NCBI GenBank assembly: GCA_022652815.1
Contig: JALCRR010000009.1
Span: 1 to 59,404 of the forward strand
From: Oscillibacter sp.
GTDB lineage: Bacteria > Bacillota > Clostridia > Oscillospirales > Oscillospiraceae
Length of the DNA stretch: 59,404 bases
Direction: 5' to 3'
The position numbers and the translations under genes were made by a program. Shown in pieces: positions 8,915 through 18,029 of the stretch (within the stretch, counting starts at the first letter, position 1; each line of letters begins with the position of its first letter). Below the pieces are notes generated by a model. The model was not told the DNA's origin, did not search any database, and saw only the letters and a program-made list of their open reading frames with translations.

Positions 8915-10573
8915 TTATTTCAGAACCGCGCCCTCGTCGGCGCCAGTGACCATCCGGCTGTACCGTTCCAGCCAGCCGCTCTTTACATTCGGCTCCGGCA
9001 TGACCTGGGCTTTTCTGCGGGCTTCAAACTCCTCGTCAGACACCCGGGCGTGGATGGTGTAATGTTCCATGTCAATGTCAATGATGTCCCCGTCACGCAG
9101 CAGACCGATCTCGCCGCCCACGGCGGCTTCCGGCGAAACGTGGCCGATGGAGGCGCCGCGGGATGCACCGGAGAACCGTCCGTCCGTAATCAGCGCCACT
9201 TCCTTGTCCAGCTTCATGCCGGCCAATGCGGAGGTGGGCACCAGCATCTCTCTCATGCCGGGTCCGCCCTTCGGCCCTTCAAACAGAATCGCCACGATAT
9301 CGCCGGGCTTGATCTTGCCGCCGTAGATGGCGGTCACGGCCTCGTCCTCGCCGTGGAACACACGCGCCGTGCAGGAGTGCTTCTGCATCTCCGGCGCCAC
9401 GGCGCTGCGCTTGACCACGCAGCCTTTTTTCGCGATGTTGCCGAACAGGAACGCAAGGCCTCCTGTTTTACTGTATGGCCGATCCATGGGACGGATAACC
9501 TCGGAATTCCGGTTCACGGCACCGGCGATGTTCTCCGCCACGGTTTTTCCTGTGGCAGTCAGCAGCGATGTATTTAGGAATCCGGCGTCGGCAAGCTCCT
9601 TCATCACCGCCTGCACGCCGCCTGCGTCATAGAGCTCCTCCATGAAATGTTCGCCTGCGGGCGCCAGATGGCAGAGGTTGGGCGTCTTTTCGCTGATCTC
9701 GTTGAATTGCTTCAGCTCCAGCTTCAGTCCGGCCTCGTGGGCGATTGCCGGCAGATGCAGTGCGCTGTTGGTGGAGCAGCCCAGCGCCATATCCACGGTG
9801 ATGGCGTTTTTCAGAGAATCCTCCGTCACGATGTCCCGGGGCTTGATGTCCCGCTTCACCAGCTCCATGATCTGCGCGCCGGCCTTTTTGGCAAGCTGAA
9901 TGCGGGCGGAGTACGGCGCGGGAATCGTGCCGTTGCCAGGCAGCGCAAGGCCGATGGCCTCGCACAGGCAGTTCATGGAGTTTGCGGTAAACATGCCCGA
10001 GCAGGAACCGCAGGACGGACAGCAGCACTCCTCACGGGTGCACAACTCCTGCTCGTCGATGATTCCGGCCTTGTAGGCGCCGACGGCCTCAAACATCTGG
10101 GACAGGCTCGTCATCTTTCCGTGAACGTGTCCGGCCATCATGGGACCGCCGGAAATCACGATGGACGGAATGTTCAGCCGCAGAGCGCCCATCACCATGC
10201 CCGGCACGATCTTGTCGCAGTTGGGAATCAGCACCAGACCGTCAAAGCAGTGCGCCGCCGCCATCGTCTCCAGAGAGTCGGCGATCAGCTCGCGGGATGC
10301 CAGAGAATAGCGCATGCCCTCGTGTCCCATGACGATGCCGTCGCACACGCCGATGGAAGGAATCAGAACCGGCGTACCGCCGGCGGCATAGACGCCGGCC
10401 TTGGCTGCCTCGGCCAGCTTATCCAGATGCATATGCCCGGGAATGATCTCGCTGAAGGCAGACACCACGCCGATCAACGGCTTGTGAATCTCCTCCTCTG
10501 TAAAGCCCGCCGCATAAAACAGCGAGCGGTGGGGTGCACGCTCCGCCCCTTTTGTCACCTTGTCGCTAATCAT
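8915..10573 (-). CDS. ilvD: IlvD/Edd-family dehydratase (dihydroxy-acid dehydratase type)
   Basis: The 552-residue protein has the length and full motif set of IlvD. The N-terminus [20 protein letters not shown], the iron-sulfur cysteine sites [10 protein letters not shown] and [19 protein letters not shown], and [20 protein letters not shown] near the C-terminus are all present. IlvD dehydrates 2,3-dihydroxy acids; the classical role is valine/isoleucine synthesis. Here it is the first gene of a TRAP-transporter operon and faces a FadR-type regulator. No other branched-chain amino-acid gene is near. A catabolic role on a sugar acid (family members act on gluconate, pentonates or threonate) is an equally serious possibility. 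The start at 10573 has AAAGGGG upstream. Confidence 0.88.
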   Translation of the reverse strand: MISDKVTKGAERAPHRSLFYAAGFTEEEIHKPLIGVVSAFSEIIPGHMHLDKLAEAAKAGVYAAGGTPVLIPSIGVCDGIVMGHEGMRYSLASRELIADSLETMAAAHCFDGLVLIPNCDKIVPGMVMGALRLNIPSIVISGGPMMAGHVHGKMTSLSQMFEAVGAYKAGIIDEQELCTREECCCPSCGSCSGMFTANSMNCLCEAIGLALPGNGTIPAPYSARIQLAKKAGAQIMELVKRDIKPRDIVTEDSLKNAITVDMALGCSTNSALHLPAIAHEAGLKLELKQFNEISEKTPNLCHLAPAGEHFMEELYDAGGVQAVMKELADAGFLNTSLLTATGKTVAENIAGAVNRNSEVIRPMDRPYSKTGGLAFLFGNIAKKGCVVKRSAVAPEMQKHSCTARVFHGEDEAVTAIYGGKIKPGDIVAILFEGPKGGPGMREMLVPTSALAGMKLDKEVALITDGRFSGASRGASIGHVSPEAAVGGEIGLLRDGDIIDIDMEHYTIHARVSDEEFEARRKAQVMPEPNVKSGWLERYSRMVTGADEGAVLK

Positions 10574-10604
10574 GGAAAAACCCCTTTCGTCTCAGTTTGT
10601 CGCA

Positions 10605-10642
10605 ACTTGTCTGTCAAGTAACTAACTTGTCTGACCTCAGAC
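10605..10642. promoter_or_regulatory. Tandem palindromic operators for the FadR-type regulator
   Basis: Two inverted repeats lie side by side: ACTTG-N5-CAAGT at 10605-10619 and GTCTGA-CC-TCAGAC at 10629-10642. Both include the sequence ACTTGTCTG, in direct repeat 20 bp apart. The second overlaps the -10 box of the ilvD promoter and the first lies in its initial transcribed region, as expected for repression. A further TTGT-N11-ACAA half-match lies at 10727-10745, just before the -35 of the regulator gene, suggesting autoregulation. Confidence 0.6.
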
Positions 10643-10667
10643 TAATTCTTTTTGATTCTTTTGTCAA
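10639..10667 (-). promoter_or_regulatory. Promoter of the ilvD-dctPQM operon
   Basis: On the minus strand TTGACA (10662-10667) is followed after 17 nt by TAGTCT (10639-10644). This is a good housekeeping-sigma promoter about 65 nt upstream of the ilvD start. Confidence 0.65.
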
Positions 10668-10752
10668 TACTATTCTTGTATTTCAAATATTTTTCTGGAA
10701 TAATAGCCAAATTAAAAAATGGTTAGTTGTCTAAAAAGTAAACAAGTAGTTC

Positions 10753-10781
10753 TTGCTTTTTCAGAAAAACGCCTCTATAAT
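10753..10781 (+). promoter_or_regulatory. Promoter of the FadR-type regulator gene
   Basis: TTGCTT (10753-10758), 17-nt spacer and TATAAT (10776-10781) lie 47 nt upstream of the regulator start codon. The candidate operator half-sites at 10727-10745 sit directly in front. Confidence 0.75.
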
Positions 10782-10828
10782 AACGTCATACAGCCCGCAG
10801 CCCGGGCATTGAGAGAGGAACCTCCGGT

Positions 10829-11524
10829 ATGAATAAGAAAAGCCTATCCCAGCAGGTCGCTGACGACATTTACAGAATGATTATGGACGACAAGACGTTC
10901 CAGCCCGGGGATCAGCTTCCCAATGAGAACAGTCTGTCTGAAAAGCTGGGCGTCAGCCGTGCCACACTGCGGGAGGCGATTCGGATTCTATCCTCTCAGG
11001 GCGTCTTAGAGGTCTACCGCGGCAAGGGCACCTATATCGCCACGGATATGCGGGCGTTCAAGGATTTCGGTCTGGGCAATCTGGACCGCATGCGCATCCG
11101 GCTCAAGGATTTGTATGAAGCGCGGCTGCTGTTTGAGCCGGAGATGGCGGCCATTGCCTGCCGCCGTGCGACAGACGAGGAGATTGCCAACATCATTCAC
11201 ATCGGCAAGCAGGTGGAGCAGGTGATTCACGCCGGCGAGGATCGCACGGAGATCGACCAGCAATTCCATCGCGCCATCGTGACGGCATCCCACAACGATT
11301 TCATGATGCGCCTTGTCCCCATTGTCAACCGCGCCGTGGCGGAATCCATTCTGCTTAACGACGGTAAGCAGACGCTGGCGGAAAACACGCTGACCGATCA
11401 CGCGCTGGTGATGGAGTTTCTGCAAAAACGGGATGCAGGCGCGGCGAAGCAGGCCATGTCCATCCACATCCATCACGCCATCGCAACCCTGAACCTGAAC
11501 GTGGGCGAGGATCCCATCTTCTGA
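10829..11524 (+). CDS. FadR-subfamily GntR transcriptional regulator (FCD domain)
   Basis: The 231-residue protein has an N-terminal winged helix (residues ~5-70: QVADDIYRMIMDDKTFQPGDQLPNE.., SRATLREAIRILSSQGVLEV, GKGTYI). A C-terminal all-helical FCD ligand domain follows, with the usual metal-binding residues (DQQFHRAI, DHALVMEF, HIHHAI). FadR-type regulators of this kind usually respond to organic or sugar acids and repress divergent catabolic genes. The gene is transcribed away from ilvD-dctPQM across a 255-bp shared region containing palindromic operators. The effector is likely the TRAP substrate or its dehydration product; that part is inference. Confidence 0.92.
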   Translation: MNKKSLSQQVADDIYRMIMDDKTFQPGDQLPNENSLSEKLGVSRATLREAIRILSSQGVLEVYRGKGTYIATDMRAFKDFGLGNLDRMRIRLKDLYEARLLFEPEMAAIACRRATDEEIANIIHIGKQVEQVIHAGEDRTEIDQQFHRAIVTASHNDFMMRLVPIVNRAVAESILLNDGKQTLAENTLTDHALVMEFLQKRDAGAAKQAMSIHIHHAIATLNLNVGEDPIF

Positions 11525-11640
11525 TTAAGCGCAGTCTGACCGCCTGCTATTTTGTCTCCGCCCTGCGGCAGCTGTCCCGAAATGCGGCCATGTAATTTGG
11601 GCATGTGGTCCACTTTGCAAGCCAGCTTTTCGCAAATAAC

Positions 11641-11679
11641 AAAAACAGGAGTCGGGATAAATTCCCGACTCCTGTTTTT
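11641..11679. terminator. Bidirectional terminator between the regulator and the sugar-acid operon
   Basis: A perfect 17-bp stem, A-rich on the left and T-rich on the right (AAAAACAGGAGTCGGGA with its complement, 5-nt loop), serves the converging genes ending at 11524 and 11761. The rest of 11525-11760 shows no gene. Confidence 0.9.
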
Positions 11680-11760
11680 GTTCGTAGTTGATTGTTGCGA
11701 CATCTTCTGCGCATATCAAATAATGCCGGTATGCACATATGCACCCTCTGACGCAAATCT

Positions 11761-12921
11761 TTAAAAGAAAATCTGGCGAAACGCGACCCGACCACTCTTC
11801 ATGGTCAACAGCGGAATAAACAGTAAGTTTCCCTTGCAGGTATTTCCATAATGATCCGTAAACACCTGATCGGTTTCCTTTAAATCCAGAATGGCAACAT
11901 CGGCGGGACGTCCCGTTTCCAAGGTTCCCGCTCGATCCAGTATGCCGAGTGCCTTTGCAGGCGTGTAAGTCACTGCCTGAAGGATTTTTTCCGTCGGTGC
12001 TCCCGCTGCGCTCAGGACACTCATCGCAAACGGCAACGAAAAGCCGGGGCGAATGTATTCACTGACCCTCACCAAGTCAGAGCTGACGATATCCGGATAA
12101 AACTCCTGCGCAAAAGCCCTCTTGAGATTTGGGAACGACCAGTGGACTCTGCCGTGGCAATCGTCCATCCAGACCCCGCGTTCCCGTGCCCTTTGAACAG
12201 CAGGTTTTATCTGCCCATGCTCGTCAAAAATGGTCTCGCCCTTGGTCTGATAAACATGTGCGACAACATCACCCGGACGCATGCAATCAAAGAGTTCCTG
12301 AACAGATACGTTCTCCGGCAAGTCATCATAATGAATTGCGACTGGGCAGCGAAAGCCTTCCTTCTTCAACGTCTCGCTGATTTCCATAGCGCGGCGCAGC
12401 GGTGCCATGCCGTAATCTCCCAAAGTCGCTTTGCACATACGCACCTTCAGTCCTCGCAGCGTATCCGGGTAGCGATGAAAGAGATTTTGAATGAGATCTT
12501 CTCTGAAGTCTGCCGGGTCATGGTCCTCTTCGTGCTTGCAAAGGCTCTTGTTTCCGAAGGTTGAAACATTTAAGTAAGAAAGAACATCCGGCTCGTAGCG
12601 AACAATATTGGAATTATAAAACTGCACGAAATTGGATGCGCCGCAGCTTCCGCCGTCACAGGCCGTTGTTACACCGTTCGGGATGCACATCGTATCGGCA
12701 TTGGCACCGATGATCGTGCCATATAGATTGAGATGCGCATGTTCATCAATGAGACCGGGAACCACATATTTTCCGGAAGCATCAATTTTTACTGCATATT
12801 CATACTCGCCGGTCGGTGCAGGCTGCACAATGCCGTTTTGAATAAATACGTCACGCTTTTCAAAGCGGCCATTGGTTGAGTCAAACACCTGTCCGCTGCT
12901 AATTACCGTATCAAACCGCAT
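11761..12921 (-). CDS. Amidohydrolase/deacetylase-family metallohydrolase
   Basis: The 386-residue protein has the amidohydrolase TIM-barrel plan. VPGLIDEHAHLNLYG near residue 60 gives the HxH metal site, GLKVRMCK the likely carboxylated Lys, VAIHYDDLP and DVVAHVYQTKG further metal His, and DIVSSDLVR the catalytic Asp. The C-terminal segment TPAKALGILDRAGTLETGRPADVAILD closes the beta sandwich. It resembles the EF_0837-like group, often described as amidohydrolase of uncertain substrate. As the last gene of the sugar-acid operon, 19 nt after dctM, it may hydrolyse a conjugated or lactone-like form of the imported substrate; that is inference. Confidence 0.85.
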   Translation of the reverse strand: MRFDTVISSGQVFDSTNGRFEKRDVFIQNGIVQPAPTGEYEYAVKIDASGKYVVPGLIDEHAHLNLYGTIIGANADTMCIPNGVTTACDGGSCGASNFVQFYNSNIVRYEPDVLSYLNVSTFGNKSLCKHEEDHDPADFREDLIQNLFHRYPDTLRGLKVRMCKATLGDYGMAPLRRAMEISETLKKEGFRCPVAIHYDDLPENVSVQELFDCMRPGDVVAHVYQTKGETIFDEHGQIKPAVQRARERGVWMDDCHGRVHWSFPNLKRAFAQEFYPDIVSSDLVRVSEYIRPGFSLPFAMSVLSAAGAPTEKILQAVTYTPAKALGILDRAGTLETGRPADVAILDLKETDQVFTDHYGNTCKGNLLFIPLLTMKSGRVAFRQIFF

Positions 12922-12940
12922 GGTTTTGCCCCCTCTATTC

Positions 12941-14221
12941 TCAGTTCATCATGTTCGGCAGGAACATGGAAAACACAGGCACGAACGAAATCAGAAACAC
13001 CGTGGCAAACAGAATAATGACAAACGGAATTGCATGTTTACTCAGCGTAACAATATCCTGCTTTGTCGCCGGGATTGCTGCAAACAGGCAGTTGCCAAAC
13101 GGCGGCGTGGCCTGACCGACTGCAAGGTTAAACACGATGATGCAGCCCAGCTGAACCGGATCAATTCCATAGCTCATTGCCATGGGATAAACCAGCGGCG
13201 CAACAATCAGAATAATGGCGCCGGAGTCCATCAGCATGCCCAGGAAAATCAGCAGAATATTCAGGAACAGAATAAAGGTAATCTTATTGCTGATAAACGA
13301 TGCCATCAAATTCGTAAACAGTGTCGGCACATTATAAACTGTCAGAACATAGCCGAACAAAGTTGCAGCCATAATGAGCATCAGAATATTTGCTGTGCCC
13401 TTCACACTGTCCAACACAATCTGCATCAAATTCTGCGGCTTCAGTTCCTTATACACAAAAAGCGAAACGATGAGGCCGTATACCACAGCGACAGCCGCAG
13501 ATTCCGTGGGTGTAAAAATGCCGGAATAGATGCCGCCCAGAATGATAATCGGCATCAGCAGCGCCCACACAGCGCTTTTTAGGGCATGCCCAAGGTTTCT
13601 CCAGGAGAATTCGTTGGACTTCGGAATCTTGTGTTTGCGGGCATAGATGTATGCGTAGATGCACATGAACACGCCCGCCATCAAGCCGGGAATCACGCCC
13701 GACATCAGCAGTTTGGAAACAGAAGTACCCGTGGTTGCGCCATAAACGACAAATACGATTGAAGGCGGAATCACAATGCCCAAAACGCCTCCGGCCACAG
13801 GAAGAGCTGCTGCGTATCCTTCCGGATAGTGTTCCTTAACCAGTTCCGGGTACAACATTGCGCCAATGGCGGCAGTCGTGGCAATCGAGGAGCCGGAAAG
13901 TGCTGCAAAGATCATGCAAGTCACCAAAACGACGATGGAAAGTCCGCCACGGACATGGCCCAACAATGCTTTTGAAAAGGAAACAAGGCGGGCGGAAATA
14001 CCGCCGTGCTGCATAATCGCTCCAGCCAGCATAAAGAAAAAGATGGCCAGCAGCGTATACTTTGCACCGCCATTAAACATTTTGGTGGCAAGTGTCAGCA
14101 GCGGAAAGTCGCTCATAAAGCAGATCGAAGCTGCGCAGGAAATGCCGAGAGACCATACGAAGGGGACTCCCAAAAACAGCGTTACGAAAAATACCAGCAA
14201 TAAAACAAGAATCGGGCTCAT
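12941..14221 (-). CDS. dctM: TRAP transporter large membrane subunit (DctM family), second system
   Basis: The 426-residue hydrophobic protein carries DctM motifs: FFFMLAGAIMQHGGISARLVSF, SGSSIATTAAIGAMLYPEL, GIVIPPSIVFVVYGATTGTS and GQATPPFGNCLFAA. It is clearly diverged from the DctM at 6016-7278, so the two systems probably carry different acids. It overlaps dctQ by 4 nt and is followed after 19 nt by the amidohydrolase gene. Confidence 0.93.
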   Translation of the reverse strand: MSPILVLLLVFFVTLFLGVPFVWSLGISCAASICFMSDFPLLTLATKMFNGGAKYTLLAIFFFMLAGAIMQHGGISARLVSFSKALLGHVRGGLSIVVLVTCMIFAALSGSSIATTAAIGAMLYPELVKEHYPEGYAAALPVAGGVLGIVIPPSIVFVVYGATTGTSVSKLLMSGVIPGLMAGVFMCIYAYIYARKHKIPKSNEFSWRNLGHALKSAVWALLMPIIILGGIYSGIFTPTESAAVAVVYGLIVSLFVYKELKPQNLMQIVLDSVKGTANILMLIMAATLFGYVLTVYNVPTLFTNLMASFISNKITFILFLNILLIFLGMLMDSGAIILIVAPLVYPMAMSYGIDPVQLGCIIVFNLAVGQATPPFGNCLFAAIPATKQDIVTLSKHAIPFVIILFATVFLISFVPVFSMFLPNMMN

Positions 14222-14748
14222 TCGGAAGTCACCTCCTTTGTCATTGCATCTGCCCGTCCAGTCAGGCAGGCGAGTCTTTTCAACAGTTGAATGCTGTGAT
14301 CCAGTAAAATCATAATTAGGCCGATTGCCATAATCAGATACTCGTGATACGTGCAGATCGGAAGAGGAATTACCTGTTCAGGCAAGCCGTATGCACTTTG
14401 GAACATCTTTATTGCGCCAATAAGGACCAAAACAATCGCAATAATGCTGACCACATCGCCGAACAGCTTGTAGGCTGCTTCTTTTTTTGGATTTTTGAAC
14501 TTGAAAATTTCAATCTTGATCTCGCTGTCCGACTTGACGGCAAGATTTCCCCCAATCAGAACCATAAACATAAACAGGACAATACTCAGCGTCTCGCAAA
14601 AAGGCAGACTTGTTTTTGCCAGATATCGCATGCAGACGTTTATAAAATTAACGCTTACCATGACGACAACTGCCACAACCAATGTCCATTTTTCAACAAT
14701 GAAAATTCCATTGCTGATTTTTTGCAGGATCTCGGCCAGCTTTCTCAT
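14218..14748 (-). CDS. dctQ: TRAP transporter small membrane subunit (DctQ family), second system
   Basis: The 176-residue product has four hydrophobic segments and the DctQ pattern CMRYLAKTSLPFCETLSIVLFMFMVLIGG. It follows dctP after a 93-nt gap that holds an inverted repeat, and its end overlaps the dctM start (ATGA type). It forms the membrane complex with DctM. The C-terminal cytoplasmic tail is charged (TGRADAMTKEVTSE). Confidence 0.9.
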   Translation of the reverse strand: MRKLAEILQKISNGIFIVEKWTLVVAVVVMVSVNFINVCMRYLAKTSLPFCETLSIVLFMFMVLIGGNLAVKSDSEIKIEIFKFKNPKKEAAYKLFGDVVSIIAIVLVLIGAIKMFQSAYGLPEQVIPLPICTYHEYLIMAIGLIMILLDHSIQLLKRLACLTGRADAMTKEVTSE

Positions 14749-14782
14749 TGCTTTTCCTCCACTTAATTACTCATGCCTCACA

Positions 14783-14819
14783 GATGGGAAGGACATCAAA
14801 GAAGAATGCCCTTCCCATC
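14783..14819 (-). other. Intercistronic stem-loop between dctP and dctQ
   Basis: GATGGGAAGG and CCTTCCCATC form a perfect 10-bp stem with a 17-nt loop and no T-run. Such structures after binding-protein genes usually protect the upstream mRNA and lower expression of the downstream membrane genes. The role here is inferred from position. Confidence 0.6.
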
Positions 14820-14841
14820 CGCTGGGGCAGAATCGCGTATA

Positions 14842-15864
14842 TTAGCCGCGAATCATATCAACCAGAGCGCCGTACTGCTCGGCATAATCATCATACACAG
14901 AGGCAGTGGCGTTTACCAGTTCGTCATGGTCAAGCGTTACGAACGTCATGCCGTGATCCTTCACCAGAGATTCCTTGGCAGCTTCGTTGTCGGTCTGGGT
15001 TGCATCCCATTCCACATCGGCAGCATAAGCTGCAGCTTCATCAACCCAGCTCTTCTGCTCGTCAGAGAGTTTATCATAGGTGCCCTGGCTAATTAGCAGA
15101 GCTGCAACTTGAAAGACATGGTTCGTTTCCACCAGATAGCCGTTGACATCATAATAGGCATTGCTCAAGATGTTGACGTACGGGTTCTCCTGTCCGTCGA
15201 CGGTGCCCTGTTCCAGTGCGGTATACAGCTCAGAGAAGCTGACGGCGGTGGCGCTGGCGCCCAGGGTATTGAAAATGTCCATGTGGACTTCGTTGGACTG
15301 GGTACGGATCTTCATGCCCTTGAAATCAGAGACGGCATTGATTGCTTTTTTGCTAGTGACCTCGCGGAAGCCCATGGTCATCCAGCTTGCAACGTGCAGC
15401 TGGCTGCCTGCCAGTTTATCGGCCAGATAGGTGCCGGCATCGCCGTTGAGTGCAGTGCGGGCCTCGTCATAATCCTTGAACAGGAACGGCAGGTCGAAAA
15501 CGCCCAGATCAGAGCAGGAGCCGGTCAAAGAAGATGTAACAATGGGAGAGACGTCGCAGGTGCCGTTTTGCAGCATCTGGGCAACTTCGTTAATCGAGCC
15601 CAGCGTACCGTTTGCAAAGATCTGGCAGGTCATGGTTCCGCCGGACAGCTCGTCCAGTTTTTCGGAAAATGCGCTGACGCCCTTGCCAAACACAGAATCT
15701 TCTGCGTCTGCGTAAGCAACCTTTAGGGTGATGGGGGCAGATGCGCCGGAAGATGCACCGGAAGACGCGCTGGTGGACGGTGCGGAGTTTCCAGACCCGC
15801 AGGCTGCCAGAGACAGTGCCATTGTGCAGGCCAGTGCAAGAGATAAAGCTTTCTTGATGTTCAT
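14842..15864 (-). CDS. dctP: TRAP transporter substrate-binding lipoprotein (DctP family), second system
   Basis: The 340-residue protein has a lipoprotein signal (SLALACTMALSLAAC) and a Ser/Ala/Gly linker. DctP features include GKGVSAFSEKLDELSGGTM, REVTSKKAINAVSDFKGMKIRTQSNEVH with the conserved substrate Arg, and GQENPYVNILSNAYYDVNGYLVETNH. It binds the substrate of the sugar-acid operon, likely a four-carbon aldonate given the neighbouring DUF1537 kinase and PdxA homologue. It lies 34 nt after the hydroxyacid dehydrogenase gene. Confidence 0.92.
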   Translation of the reverse strand: MNIKKALSLALACTMALSLAACGSGNSAPSTSASSGASSGASAPITLKVAYADAEDSVFGKGVSAFSEKLDELSGGTMTCQIFANGTLGSINEVAQMLQNGTCDVSPIVTSSLTGSCSDLGVFDLPFLFKDYDEARTALNGDAGTYLADKLAGSQLHVASWMTMGFREVTSKKAINAVSDFKGMKIRTQSNEVHMDIFNTLGASATAVSFSELYTALEQGTVDGQENPYVNILSNAYYDVNGYLVETNHVFQVAALLISQGTYDKLSDEQKSWVDEAAAYAADVEWDATQTDNEAAKESLVKDHGMTFVTLDHDELVNATASVYDDYAEQYGALVDMIRG

Positions 15865-15898
15865 TTTATTTCTCCTTTTTAATTTCTAATTCGGTTTT

Positions 15899-16903
15899 TC
15901 ACCGGAATTCCTGATAGGATTTTTCCGCCCAGCGGGGATGGTCATATACCTTCTTGTCCGCTACATACGGCCACTTTTCACCGCGGCAGACAGCGAGACA
16001 GCCCTCTACACACATGGTCGCCATTTTAATGACCGCTTCACGGGTTTGCGCGGCAGAATGAGGACTGACGATCACGTTCGGGCAGCTGAGAATTTCATCA
16101 CTGATATAGGTTGGCTCATTCCAGAACACATCCAATCCTGCGCCGGCAATGCTGCCGCTTTTCAGTGCTGCGCACAGGTCAGGCTCGTTGACAATCTCGC
16201 CGCGGCTGCAGTTAATGAGAAGTGCCGTGGGCTTCATGGCGTCCAGTTCCGCTTTGGCGATGGTGTTATTGGTCACGCCCTCAATAAGCGGCATCTGCAC
16301 GATGACCACGTCGGCCGTTTTCAGAGCTTCAAACTTGTCATTATACTTCTCAACGCCCAAAGACTCCATCTGCTCTTTGCTCAGAAAGCTGTCATAGCCG
16401 ATCACCTTCATATCGAGGCCAAGGCACAGATGGGCAATGATTTTGCCAATGGTGCCGAGGCCGATAATCAGGCAGGTTTTCTGCTCCACCTCAAAGGCTT
16501 TTTTTGCGTCACGGATTTTCCAATTTCCCGCGCGCTGTTCACGATCCCCTTCCACCAAATTCTTGGACAGCGCCATCATGAGCGTAATGACATGCTCCGC
16601 CACGCTGCGGTTGTTGGCGCCCGGTGTGATAACCACGGGAATTCCAAGTCTGGTTGCAGCCTCCACATCTACGCTGTCATAGCCGATTCCGGTGCGGCCA
16701 ATGACCTTGAGATTCTTGCTGCTCTCCATGGTTGCTTCGTCGATGGCACCCTTGTCGGCAACACGCACGATTAGGGCATCTGTGTCCTTCAGCTCATCCA
16801 GATAATGGTGGGGATGGGCATCATGCGCTACAAAAATTTCAGTCTTTCCGTCCAGAAGAGCCATACCCTCGGGGCAAATTGCCTCGGTCATTGTTACTTT
16901 CAT
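15899..16903 (-). CDS. D-isomer-specific 2-hydroxyacid dehydrogenase
   Basis: The 334-residue protein has the full family plan: NAD-binding GLGTIGKIIAHL in the central Rossmann domain and the catalytic triad residues Arg (NCSRGEIV), Glu (WNEPTY) and His (SPHSAAQT). The family interconverts 2-keto acids and D-2-hydroxy acids with NAD(P)H. The start at 16903 (MKVTMTEAI) has GGGAG 9 nt upstream; the ATG nine codons earlier has no such site. In this operon it could oxidise an aldonate at C2 or reduce a keto intermediate. It lies 27 nt after the pdxA-like gene. Confidence 0.9.
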   Translation of the reverse strand: MKVTMTEAICPEGMALLDGKTEIFVAHDAHPHHYLDELKDTDALIVRVADKGAIDEATMESSKNLKVIGRTGIGYDSVDVEAATRLGIPVVITPGANNRSVAEHVITLMMALSKNLVEGDREQRAGNWKIRDAKKAFEVEQKTCLIIGLGTIGKIIAHLCLGLDMKVIGYDSFLSKEQMESLGVEKYNDKFEALKTADVVIVQMPLIEGVTNNTIAKAELDAMKPTALLINCSRGEIVNEPDLCAALKSGSIAGAGLDVFWNEPTYISDEILSCPNVIVSPHSAAQTREAVIKMATMCVEGCLAVCRGEKWPYVADKKVYDHPRWAEKSYQEFR

Positions 16904-16930
16904 GGAACGATCTCCCTCTTTTGAAAGCAT

Positions 16931-18013
16931 TTACTGTTCGGCCTTGGCGTTGGCCATGCGAATGCCGTAGTCCATGGCGTTGACCAGGCTCAGCTCGTTG
17001 GCTCCGCCGTTTCCGGCGTGGCCGAAGCCGGTGCCGTGATCCACGCTGGCGCGAATGATCGGCAGTCCCAGCGTCACATTCACGCCGGCCACCGCATCCC
17101 AGTGGCCCTCGGCCTTGTTATAGACAAAGCCCTCGACCTTCAGGGGAATGTGGCCCTGATCGTGGTACATGACGACGACGATATCGTACCAGCCGCCAAT
17201 GGCCTTGGAGAACACCGTATCCGGGGGCGTGGGCTTTTTTTCGGGGATGTTGATGCCCTCGGCCAGCGCCGCATCAATGGCGGGCTGAATCTCCTCGATT
17301 TCCTCCGTGCCGAACATGCCGTGCTCGCCGCAGTGGGGGTTCAGACCCGCCACGCCGATTTTCGGCTCCTTGATACCGATGGCCTTGCAGCCCTCGTTGG
17401 CAATCCGAATGACGTCCAGCACCCGCTGTTTCTTCACAAGATCGCAGGCCTGGCGGAGGGAGACGTGGGTGGAGACGTGAACCACCCGCAGATCCTCATG
17501 GGCCAGCATCATGGTGTATTTTTTAGTGTGCGTGTAGTCCGCATAGATCTCCGTATGGCCGGAGTAATGGTGTCCGGCCATGTTGATGGCCTCTTTGCTG
17601 ATGGCATTGGTGATGGTGGCGTCCACCTTCCCTGCCATAGCCAGCTCGATGACGGTTTTCACATACTGGAACGCCGCCTCGCCGCCCAGAGCGGTGGCGC
17701 CCAGCCCAAAGGGCTTGGGATTGGAGGGGTCTCCCGGAATGTCCGAGGCCTTGATGAGTCCCAGATCGTACACGTCAATGACGCCGTAGGTAAACTCCGC
17801 CTCACTGACCGCGTGGATCGGGCGCACCTTCATGTCGAGCCCGGAAACCGTTTTGGCAACCTTGGCTGCGTATTCCATGCAGCTTAAATCGCCGATGACC
17901 AGCGGACGGCAGCGATCATAGATCGTGCGGTCCGAGAGCGCCTTGACGGTGATTTCCGGCCCGTTGCCGAAGGGATCACCCATGGAGATTCCCAAAATTG
18001 GAAGCTGATTCAT
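16931..18013 (-). CDS. pdxA2: PdxA-family 4-phosphate dehydrogenase (PdxA2-like, threonate/erythronate 4-phosphate)
   Basis: The 360-residue protein has the PdxA signatures GISMGDPFGNGPEIT, the three metal His regions (AGHHYSGHTEIY, GLNPHCGEHGMFG, MYHDQGHIPLK) and DHGTGFGHAG. PdxA oxidises 4-hydroxythreonine 4-phosphate in vitamin B6 synthesis. The PdxA2 branch, found with DUF1537 kinases, instead converts 4-phospho-D-threonate or -D-erythronate to dihydroxyacetone phosphate and CO2 (established for the DtnK/PdxA2-type pathway). The kinase in the same operon favours the catabolic role. The start at 18013 has AGGAGG 9 nt upstream; another ATG at 18019 is too close to it. Confidence 0.85.
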   Translation of the reverse strand: MNQLPILGISMGDPFGNGPEITVKALSDRTIYDRCRPLVIGDLSCMEYAAKVAKTVSGLDMKVRPIHAVSEAEFTYGVIDVYDLGLIKASDIPGDPSNPKPFGLGATALGGEAAFQYVKTVIELAMAGKVDATITNAISKEAINMAGHHYSGHTEIYADYTHTKKYTMMLAHEDLRVVHVSTHVSLRQACDLVKKQRVLDVIRIANEGCKAIGIKEPKIGVAGLNPHCGEHGMFGTEEIEEIQPAIDAALAEGINIPEKKPTPPDTVFSKAIGGWYDIVVVMYHDQGHIPLKVEGFVYNKAEGHWDAVAGVNVTLGLPIIRASVDHGTGFGHAGNGGANELSLVNAMDYGIRMANAKAEQ

Positions 18014-18029
18014 TCGCATATTCCTCCTG

